A stretch of DNA of 14,816 nucleotides, from positions 1 through 14,816 of the forward strand of contig CALHBW010000503.1 of the NCBI GenBank assembly GCA_937930625.1. Direction: 5' to 3'. The stretch is from an uncultured Saprospiraceae bacterium. GTDB taxonomy: Bacteria; Bacteroidota; Bacteroidia; Chitinophagales; Saprospiraceae. The position numbers and the translations under genes were made by a program. Positions within the stretch are counted from its first letter, which is position 1; each line of letters begins with the position of its first letter. Positions 6,179 through 13,700 of the stretch are shown here, piece by piece. Below the pieces are notes generated by a model, which was given only the letters and a program-made list of their open reading frames with translations, made no database searches and was not told where the DNA came from.

Positions 6179-8326
6179 TCATTCAATAATTAATCCTTTC
6201 CATTTGCTATTCGTCTCTACAAAAACGGCGGGTGTACCAAGCGGTGCATCTACTTTATACTTCAATCCGCCTGAAAATATTTCGTCTGTCAGTAAGTGTC
6301 GCCATTCTCCCGGCGGAATGTAAACTTCAATTTCCCGCGCACCTTTTTTTGTCACAGGAGCGACCAAAACATCCTTTCCGAGCAAGTATTGCTGCTGCAA
6401 ATTATACGTATTTTTATCATTAGGAAAATGTAAATATAAATGACGAATAACGGGATAGCCTTTCACGGTAGCCATTTCGACTTGCTCTTCGAGGTATGGG
6501 CGTAGTCGCTCGTGTATCTTTGCGAATCGGGCATAATACGCTTGCATTTCGTCATCATACACCTGAATATTATCGTCCGGTAAAATACCTTCATGCGAAC
6601 GAAAAACAGGTGTAAACGCACACAGTTCAATCCAACGTTTCAACATTTCTTCAGTGCGAACGACCTTAATGCGCCCATTCATTCGCGTAAAACTCATAAA
6701 ACCACCAATATCCGCATGATTAATCGCCATGCCACTCATTCCGCTGGATAGCAAGGCAGGAACTACGGAAGGCAGACCGTCATTTGCTTGCCAATAAGTC
6801 GTCTGGTCGCCCGCCCAGTAAAACGTACTGTGCTGATTACCATTTATATATGAAGAACGCGAAAAGAAAGCTATAAAACCCTCGTTGCCCGTTTCGTTGA
6901 TGGCTTCGCGATTGAGTCGCGCCCAATCTACGGGATATTGGTTGTGATATTTCTGTGCCGAAACACCCGAATGTAGCACCGCATCCCAGGGCAAACCTTC
7001 GGCATAATCTGCCATCCAACCTGCCAAACCTTGATTAATCATATTCGTTTTGATGATGTTTTTCATCCAATCAAAAGCTGCCGGATTGGTGAGGTCAAGC
7101 ATATGTACAGTTGCACCGGGCATCTCGATGGGGTAGGGTTCTCCGGCTTGATTTTTTACGAAAAAATCCTGTTCACTTGCTGTTTTGTACAATTCACCTT
7201 CTTGCATCAAAAAAGGATTATTATAGCCCAAAACACGCACTCCACGCTGCCTCATTTTCAGGCAAAACATCTTAAAATCAGGATAAAGACTTTCATCTGC
7301 CTGCCAGTTCCATTGCAATTGCGAACCCAGTTCTGTTTCGCGTTTTCCGCACCAATCCTGAATCCAAATAGCATCTACCGGAACTTTTGCTTTTTTAAGC
7401 CTATCTAATTGATTTACAACAACTTCCTTGCCGCCTTGTATGCCGAGAATATTGCCGTAAGCCCATTTTGGCAGCATAGGCAAGCGACCTGTTCTTTCCG
7501 TAAAATTTTCCAGTAAATCCAGTGGGTCATCCATTTGCATAAGCGTTGCGGAGAGTTCATTGTCCCAGACTTCAACCTCAATCGTATTGGCGTATTGAAA
7601 ATCAAATACCGAACGCGCTGTATTATGCAATTGAAAACTTCTTTTGAAGGAAGAAATATAAAACGGCACAGGCGCGTAAGTCGTGAATTGATTGCCACCC
7701 GACATTTGGCTATTCGCAAGTCCGGTCAGAGGTTGGTCGCCGCGTCCGACGCCTTGCTCCTCCACCCACACAGGTACGCGATGCCCCCGCATATTGACAT
7801 GCGAAAACTGCTCGCCCATCCCAAAAATCTGTTCTTCAGCTTCCGAAACCATGACCAATGAAATGCGATTATACGTGGTATCATTCAGGCTAATATTCAT
7901 TTCGAGTGTATTGGCTTGTTCAATATCAAGCGACATCGTAAAGCCCGTACCACACAAATCGCCTTCTATCACAACTGCCGTTTTCAATAAGTCTATATCT
8001 TTGATTTTTAAATCATTACAAGCCCCTTCCGGGTTTTCTGTAAATTTAAAACTGCCGTATTTATAGCGAACTTTCGGGGCATCTTTAGCGATTTTCAAAA
8101 ATGGCTGGTCGAGTGGCAACCGCAAAGCCGGAGCAGTACTGCTGACTTTTGAGAATTTATCGGACTTTTTAAAGAAAATATTTATTACCTTATTGTCCAT
8201 ACCAAATTCATGGTATTTACCCGAAAAATATTGCCTGTTTTCAGAGTCGATTTCAACAAGACCGCCACCGACCCCGCAAGCACACATAAGGATAGGCAGT
8301 ACAAATAACAGTATTTTACTTTTCAT
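6179..8326 (-). CDS. Glycoside hydrolase family 31 lipoprotein, YihQ-related
   Basis: A 715-residue retaining alpha-glycosidase. Residues 1-17 are a lipoprotein-type signal (hydrophobic LLFVLPIL, cysteines 15 and 17; C17 preceded by Ala is the likelier acylation site), so it is probably membrane-anchored in the periplasm or at the surface. An N-terminal beta domain (about 150-260, with IFGMGEQFSHVNMRGHRVP) is followed by the catalytic barrel. Seen: GIQGG (295-299), IQDWCGKRETELG (322-334), catalytic nucleophile D440 in GWMADYAEGLP, acid/base D507 in YWAGDQ, HADIGGF (537-543) and RSHEG (576-580). The order and wording follow E. coli YihQ closely with an offset of 35 residues. However, the YihQ sulfonate-binding Arg301 and Tyr508 correspond here to Gln336 and Phe543, while Gln262, Gln288 and Trp304 equivalents (Q297, Q323, W339) remain. 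It is therefore an alpha-glycosidase of altered, unknown specificity. It is divergent from the DUF1415 gene. Confidence 0.9.
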   Translation of the reverse strand: MKSKILLFVLPILMCACGVGGGLVEIDSENRQYFSGKYHEFGMDNKVINIFFKKSDKFSKVSSTAPALRLPLDQPFLKIAKDAPKVRYKYGSFKFTENPEGACNDLKIKDIDLLKTAVVIEGDLCGTGFTMSLDIEQANTLEMNISLNDTTYNRISLVMVSEAEEQIFGMGEQFSHVNMRGHRVPVWVEEQGVGRGDQPLTGLANSQMSGGNQFTTYAPVPFYISSFKRSFQLHNTARSVFDFQYANTIEVEVWDNELSATLMQMDDPLDLLENFTERTGRLPMLPKWAYGNILGIQGGKEVVVNQLDRLKKAKVPVDAIWIQDWCGKRETELGSQLQWNWQADESLYPDFKMFCLKMRQRGVRVLGYNNPFLMQEGELYKTASEQDFFVKNQAGEPYPIEMPGATVHMLDLTNPAAFDWMKNIIKTNMINQGLAGWMADYAEGLPWDAVLHSGVSAQKYHNQYPVDWARLNREAINETGNEGFIAFFSRSSYINGNQHSTFYWAGDQTTYWQANDGLPSVVPALLSSGMSGMAINHADIGGFMSFTRMNGRIKVVRTEEMLKRWIELCAFTPVFRSHEGILPDDNIQVYDDEMQAYYARFAKIHERLRPYLEEQVEMATVKGYPVIRHLYLHFPNDKNTYNLQQQYLLGKDVLVAPVTKKGAREIEVYIPPGEWRHLLTDEIFSGGLKYKVDAPLGTPAVFVETNSKWKGLIIE

Positions 8327-8339
8327 AATTGATTAGTTT

Positions 8340-8491
8340 ATAGTCCATAGTCGATGGTCGATAGTCCATAGGCAAACGCGAGAACCTCATACCCAACCTT
8401 TCTCCTAAACAGAAAGGAAGTACATTCAAATTTTGCAGAGCAAGATTTGAATGAGGATAATCACTTTCTATGGACTATCGACCATCAACTA
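8340..8491. repeat. Heptamer-arm inverted repeat filling a divergent intergenic gap
   Basis: The left arm 8340-8371 reads as heptamers ATAGTCC, ATAGTCG, ATGGTCG, ATAGTCC, ATAG. The right arm 8468-8491 is the reverse complement of 8348-8371 with one mismatch. Inside are two hairpins: CCTTTCT-CCTAAAC-AGAAAGG (8397-8417) and a 14-bp stem, 8423-8436 with 8440-8453, one mismatch, loop AGA, containing AAATTTTGC. The element begins 13 bp before the hydrolase start codon on one side and ends 13 bp before the DUF1415 start on the other. It must contain or adjoin both promoters. I find no clean TAnnTTTG box in it on either strand. Confidence 0.87.
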
Positions 8492-8504
8492 TTAATACGC
8501 AACA

Positions 8505-9041
8505 ATGAACGAACAAATTATACGACAGACAAGAAATTGGATAGAAAAAGTGGTGGTAGGGAATAATTTTTGCCCTTTTGCGGCGCGTGAATTGGCACGG
8601 GAGAGCATTCGATATGTGGTATGTGAGCAAAAAACACCCGTAGAATACCTCGAAATTTTGACGAAGGAATTTCAAGAATTAACTGAAAATGAGGAGTTTG
8701 AGACGACATTGATTATTTTCTCCAATGACTTTCAAGATTTTAATTATTTTTGGTCTTTTGTGGAAATGACGCAGCAATTTCTGGTGGATTGGGGCTACGA
8801 AGGCATTTACCAATTAGCCAATTTTCATCCTGAATATATTTTCGCAAGAGCCGCAAAAGATGACCCCGCGAATTATACCAATCGCTCGCCTTATCCGATG
8901 TTGCACATTCTGCGGGAAGCCTCCGTCGAAAAGGCAATTGCCAATTATCCTGATGCAGAAAATATTCCGGCGCGCAATATCAAGCAAGCTCGAAAAGAAG
9001 GATTGAGGCAGATGAAGAAGGGCTTGGAGGATTGTTTGTGA
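8505..9041 (+). CDS. DUF1415 family protein
   Basis: A 178-residue cytosolic protein of the DUF1415 family; no function is known to me. Family signatures are clear: TRNWIEKVVVGNNFCPFA (residues 9-26), YQLANFHPEYIFA (about 102-114), DPANYTNRSPYPMLHILREA (119-138) and a late IPARNIKQARKEG. The conserved Cys-Pro and the Asn-Arg-Ser-Pro-Tyr-Pro block are both present, so it looks intact. The length is usual for the family. The start ATG 8505 sits 13 bp after the end of the repeat element and has no Shine-Dalgarno sequence. It is divergent from the family 31 hydrolase and convergent with the sulfotransferase gene, with a strong hairpin after the stop, so it is probably monocistronic. Confidence 0.92.
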   Translation: MNEQIIRQTRNWIEKVVVGNNFCPFAARELARESIRYVVCEQKTPVEYLEILTKEFQELTENEEFETTLIIFSNDFQDFNYFWSFVEMTQQFLVDWGYEGIYQLANFHPEYIFARAAKDDPANYTNRSPYPMLHILREASVEKAIANYPDAENIPARNIKQARKEGLRQMKKGLEDCL

Positions 9042-9047
9042 GTGTGT

Positions 9048-9079
9048 ACTTGCCTTGCATTTGAAAATGCAAGGCAAGT
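9048..9079. terminator. Strong hairpin between convergent genes, likely bidirectional terminator
   Basis: A perfect 14-bp stem (ACTTGCCTTGCATT at 9048-9061 with its complement 9066-9079) and a 4-nt TGAA loop. It begins six bases after the DUF1415 stop, and the convergent sulfotransferase gene ends 43 bp further on. No T-run follows on either strand, so it is atypical for intrinsic termination. It may instead be a small dispersed palindrome. Confidence 0.6.
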
Positions 9080-9122
9080 AGGCTTTCCGAAAACTTGTGG
9101 GGTATCGTTAGATTTGTAAAAA

Positions 9123-9980
9123 TTACGCAAGCCCTTCATAATGAAGTTGCTGTAGCAACGGATGAGATTGAATCTTTTTATAAGTCTCCACCAATTCTTC
9201 ATTTTTCAAAAAAGCAAATTTACGACTCGCATCAACATGTTCGACCGCCTTTTCAATGGTGGGCATTTCGGTAGGCAAACTGATAAAATCAGTAATTTCT
9301 TTTAAAATCGGTGCAGGCGTTTCCAAAAAATCCTCGTAACGAATGTGCATCACGTCGTCGCCATAGGTATCGGTCAACGACAGGGCTTTTCGGACATAGA
9401 CTTCCCAAAGTTTCACGCCTTCCTCCAAATGCAACATGCGCGGCGAAAGGGTTTGAACGGTTTTATAATCCAAAAATTTCAAAATCTTGACAAAGAACTC
9501 CAACTTACCATGTTCCCGAATCATCAACTCGCGTTCTCGCAGACTTTGAGCTACGTCGATAGGATTGCGATAAATATGCAGGATTTTTGCATTGGGGAAA
9601 ATGCGCTTCCATACATCAATGGTGATGGTCGTGCGTGGGTCTTTCCAACCCCACGGGATATCCAAATCACCAATACTTTTAACCTTAGAAGCATGTCTGC
9701 CCAAGTATTTTTTGCGTCGCTTACCTGCCAATTCACCTTGAACGATAGGAATCGCCTTTTCAACCATAAACTCGTCCATGAATTGATAGTTATACACATT
9801 ATCCCAACTCGCATTGGACTGATACAACAACCAATCATTGATGCTGATAAAATACATGGACTCATGCAGCTTAAACGGGTCTAAATCTTTCCCCACAAAA
9901 AGCCCTAATTCTTTCAACAGCATCGTCAACATAGACGTGCCGGAACGGTGCATACCGATGATGATTACAGGAGATTTCAT
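9123..9980 (-). CDS. Sulfotransferase family protein (PAPS-dependent)
   Basis: A 285-residue P-loop-fold sulfotransferase. Seen: the 5'-phosphosulfate-binding loop IIIGMHRSGTSMLTMLL (residues 6-22), WGWKDPRTT (110-118), the 3'-phosphate-binding segment HIYRNPIDVAQSL (135-147) and RYEDFLETP (214-222), all in the order usual for this family. It should transfer sulfate from 3'-phosphoadenosine 5'-phosphosulfate to an unknown acceptor, such as a glycan, lipid or small molecule. There is no signal peptide or membrane segment, so it is cytosolic, possibly at the membrane. The start ATG (9978-9980) gives the expected MKSPVIIIGMHRSG N-terminus. It stands alone, without neighbouring PAPS-synthesis or glycan genes. 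A TAGCTTTG box about 40 bp upstream may be its promoter. Confidence 0.87.
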   Translation of the reverse strand: MKSPVIIIGMHRSGTSMLTMLLKELGLFVGKDLDPFKLHESMYFISINDWLLYQSNASWDNVYNYQFMDEFMVEKAIPIVQGELAGKRRKKYLGRHASKVKSIGDLDIPWGWKDPRTTITIDVWKRIFPNAKILHIYRNPIDVAQSLRERELMIREHGKLEFFVKILKFLDYKTVQTLSPRMLHLEEGVKLWEVYVRKALSLTDTYGDDVMHIRYEDFLETPAPILKEITDFISLPTEMPTIEKAVEHVDASRKFAFLKNEELVETYKKIQSHPLLQQLHYEGLA

Positions 9981-10017
9981 TTATTAGTGCGAAGTATAAA
10001 AGCTACGTGAAAAGTGA

Positions 10018-10025
10018 CAAAGCTA
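10018..10025 (-). promoter_or_regulatory. Possible -7 box for the sulfotransferase gene
   Basis: TAGCTTTG on the minus strand matches TAnnTTTG and lies 37 bp upstream of the ATG. The nearest upstream TTG is 24 bp away, slightly longer than the usual 17-23 bp, so this is a weaker case than the cassette promoter. Confidence 0.4.
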
Positions 10026-10066
10026 AAGAAATTTTATAAAAAAGCCCTTCAAATCCAAAAAGGAAA

Positions 10067-10223
10067 CGTCATGCTGAATTTATTTCAGCATCTCCCAAAC
10101 GATAGAAAACCCATGCTGTACAAAATCTACAATTTGTTGGTTTTTAGTGAAATACAAAATTTAGACTCACATTTAATATCGTGCTTGTCGCTTGGGAGAT
10201 ACTGAAATAAATTCAGTATGACG
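10067..10223. repeat. REP/BIME-like inverted repeat with covarying arm hairpins
   Basis: The arms 10067-10101 and 10189-10223 (35 bp) are reverse complements at 32 of 35 positions. Each arm also folds alone: ATGCTGAA-5nt-TTCAGCAT (10071-10091) and ATACTGAA-5nt-TTCAGTAT (10199-10219). Two of the three arm differences are a paired G-C to A-T change that preserves the small stem. The spacer of 87 bp is AT-rich with no gene. From memory, GTCATGCTGAA-type repeats are widespread in bacterial genomes. Confidence 0.87.
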
Positions 10224-10718
10224 GGCTGTTTTGGTTCGGAATGACGGTTCATTTTAATTATATTTGCATTATTGATGTCGGATAATGCCAAATATCAGCA
10301 CCTCTTCATTTCTACCTCCAAAAATCGAATTGTAAAAAAAAGTTAAAGTATTTGAATAATTAAAATGATTGTTTTATTATTGCATTGCTAATTAAAAATA
10401 AAGCAACTCCAATAATATAGAGCGTCAGTGTGAAAAGTGGTAAATCCATCTTAGTAATTAATTGATAAGCAGATTATTACAATTTTAATTTACTACTTTT
10501 TTACCCGATGCTCTATATAACTCTAATTCAGTGAGACACCGTAAAATTAATTCAAGAAAATCAGTCTTGTCTGATAATTCAGCATGAATTAGACTACATT
10601 TTTTAAGCTCTTATTTCCACATTGAAAAAGTACGCAGTATGAACTGCTATACTAACGGGATTCGTATGTCTGTACGGATGTCAACAACTATTTTCTTAAC
10701 CTAAAATGTTTTTCATCA
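10224..10718. other. AT-rich non-coding stretch before the giant gene
   Basis: 495 bp with no convincing large ORF. It contains a perfect TAnnTTTG match (TATATTTG, 10259-10266, plus strand) whose nearest TTG is 25 bp upstream, so it is at best a weak promoter. There is also one tiny minus-strand ORF at 10360-10449, listed separately. I see no tRNA-like or riboswitch-like fold. No consensus promoter is visible directly upstream of the 10719 start. Confidence 0.5.
10360..10449 (-). CDS. Possible 29-residue single-pass membrane peptide
   Basis: ATG (10447-10449) to TAA (10360-10362) gives 29 residues. After MDLP the segment LFTLTLYIIGVALFLISNAI is one continuous hydrophobic stretch long enough to cross a membrane, followed by IKQSF with a single positive charge. 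The size and shape recall tiny membrane peptides such as KdpF, but no kdp gene is nearby and I do not assign it. No ribosome-binding site or clear promoter is visible. AT-rich non-coding DNA can yield such hydrophobic short ORFs by chance, so this is only a candidate. Confidence 0.22.
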   Translation of the reverse strand: MDLPLFTLTLYIIGVALFLISNAIIKQSF

Positions 10719-13700
10719 ATGAAAGTCTTTATTCAATCAACACTTTTAACCCTATTACTGCTATCCACCAATATGTTGTCTGCCCAAATCATCGGCGGGC
10801 GCGGAAATGGACAACAAGCCCCTACCGAAGCCAAAGCTGCCGAACTTAGCAAGGGTGGCGTCAGTGGCGATGTTAATCTATTCAATGGTACATTTGGTAC
10901 TTCCTACGACTTGGGTACGGTGACTACACCGGGCGGATTGAGTTACAACGCCACGATGTCGTATTCTTCCTCGTTTGCTGCAGGAGATAACCTTCCGAAT
11001 ACATCTGGTATTCCCTACGGGGAAGGCTGGAATCTGGATATTCCGATGATTAGTATTTCTACTGAAGACTATAATCAATACACACTGGATGAACTGAACG
11101 AAAAGATAAAGTTCACAAGCTATACTGACGGCGATGTTCCTGAAGCCATTACTTTTGATGATTTAAGCAGTGAAGGACGCCTGATGTGGTTTGCACCTAC
11201 ACTGAATATACCCGGAGTAGCTGGTGGACGTATGGTGTATAAATACACGCTCGGTTCCACAAATGGCAATAAGGCTGTTTTTGTCTTGCATAAATTCGAG
11301 CGATATATAGAAGCGCGTTTCGACGGAGAACGTTGGGAAGTCATCTTGGATGATGGAACTGAGTATGAATTTATTTATGCAAAAGCACAGCAGCGTAATG
11401 CCAACAATAGAAGAACCAATTGGTCTGCTTCTAATGAATCAGATATTTTATCGCAGGTCATTCCTAAACTTGAAGTTACCACTTGGTATGTCAACAAAAT
11501 CAGCCATCCCAATAAAGAGGGTAAGATACACTTTGATTATGATGCGTACGGAAAGTTTGACATGTACAAAGAGTTTAAACAACAGGCACTTGCTAATGCT
11601 ATACGGGATGTACAAGGCTCGAATGCTCACATTGACCTTATGAAAAATGTCTATAAAGATATTTTCTTGCGCCGGATAGATGCCGGAACAGAAAAATTAG
11701 AATTTGAGCACCGTTCTCTTTATAATCACGGTATGCCGGGAGTTTATGAAGTTGATGACGCAGGTGTGTCTAGATATGACTCTTTATACACATCCAAAGT
11801 CGTTAAATCATGGGGAGGTGGTGCTACACCATTTAATGATACCGAAAGCTGGGTCAGATACTCTCACCTCAAATCTGATGTTGCCGATGATGTCTTACCA
11901 TGTAATTTTCCCGGAACAGTAACCCAGCCTTGTACATACCTTATATCTCCAACCAACCCATATCAAGGAAAGCAGAGTGACGCAGATATGGGGTCAAATT
12001 ATCGCGCACCTCACCTTATAGCAGAATATTCAGATGGAGTCGGTGCCTTGGATTTTAGGCATGGTTTTTTGGAATCTCCCCATTTTGGAGATAATCTACC
12101 TGCCGGAGATATGTATGAAATCAGGTCAAACATTACAGGCGGATTAGCTAACTATGACATCAATATCGTAACAGGTGACAACACGATAGAGAATAGGTAT
12201 GTAAATCCCGGATGGAACAGTTTTGACTTGGATGACTCAGAAAATATTGCAACCGGAAAATTCCTGCCTCACGCCAATACATGGCAAGCACAAAGAAATG
12301 ATGTCATATACTCAACATTCAATCAGGCGATAAAATGGAATCCTTTAGCTACTCTTCATGGTACTGATGTGGAAACATCTAACTTCTTTACCATGCCCAA
12401 CCTACATAATAAATTGAAGGGCATGAGAATACAGATAGGTCCGGCAAATGCCGATGTTGATTACTCACGCGATGAACCTACTATGCTTGGACAGACGGAC
12501 ATTCCAGATATTCCGGGGACAATATGGGCTTATTTTCATGAACATCTTCCGTTTCCTTTAGACCATCCCTCAGGAAATGAACCCTTGATACACGGGCATA
12601 ATGTACCCGGAAATTTTGGTATCGGAATGCCCTGGCATATGACAACGTTTTTGTATGCATTGTGTGATAGCAGACTTGACTACAGACACGGAAATACAGG
12701 CAAACAATACTTTTGGTGGGATAATGGGCACGGACATGTTCCGTACCCGAATGTACCTACCCTCACAGGCGATAATACACATACTACATTTAACAGCAGG
12801 CTCAGTAGCGTAGAGTTAGTACATCATGCCAAAAATCCCTATATGCTCCACGAAGTAAGACATTTAAAATTAAACGGTGCCACTTCTACCTCTCCTGATG
12901 GGATGGATGATGGTTGGCAGTTGATAGATAAATTGAACTTTGAATATGATAATATACAAGTAGCCTCTTATGCAAATTATCAGACACCAGGTCCCGGTTC
13001 TGGTCCTGATGTTTGGCGACCTGCACAGGGAAGTCTTGAATCATATTCGGGAGATAGAAATATTGTATTGCTCAAAAATATCAAACAGATGCCTATCAAA
13101 CAGATGCCTATTGATGAAGGTGTCACATATACAGTGGCAGAGCTTCCAACTACTCATTTTGAATACTCACAACCAAGCATATTAGGCAATTATGGTGGCG
13201 TATATGACTATAATGTCAACTTAGCTTTGCTCAATAAAATAACCGACCCGCTTGGTAAAGAAACTGAACTTACCTACACAGATGAACCGACAGTAGTGAA
13301 TAATCTGTTCTATCGAGAACGCCCTAATCCCTGTTATTATAATCATTGTGACAATTTAAATCCACATATTTATATAGATGGACCAAATGGCTACAGTGGT
13401 CCTCAAACACATGGCTACCAATCTATAAGCGTAAAACAAGGAGAACCCTATGCCTATACCATAAATGCTTTAGTAGAAAAGAAAACCATAACAGATGCTA
13501 ACGGCACAAGAGACTGGCTATACACCTACCATGACAGGAGAAACTTTGACGAATACCCGCCAATGCCGCTCAATATTTCATGGGATAGTAATTATAAAAC
13601 AAAATACGGTTTCGGAAAAACAGTTGTAGAAGGCCCTATGTTGGTAACCGGAAGACCATACACCGAGTACTATCATCGTAATTTTCCTGATGATGTAGAA

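Noticed and set aside
6232..8066. Several ORFs of 60-125 codons on the plus strand and in other minus-strand frames across the family 31 hydrolase
   Set aside because: They lie entirely inside a 715-codon gene with intact family motifs, have no recognisable domains and look like shadow frames.
6179..9980. A sulfur-sugar pathway linking the YihQ-like hydrolase and the sulfotransferase
   Set aside because: The hydrolase lacks the sulfonate-binding Arg and Tyr, the two genes are not co-transcribed, and no other sulfoglycolysis gene is present.
10014..10205. 63-codon plus-strand ORF
   Set aside because: It consists largely of the REP-like element and its spacer; the translated repeat explains the open frame.
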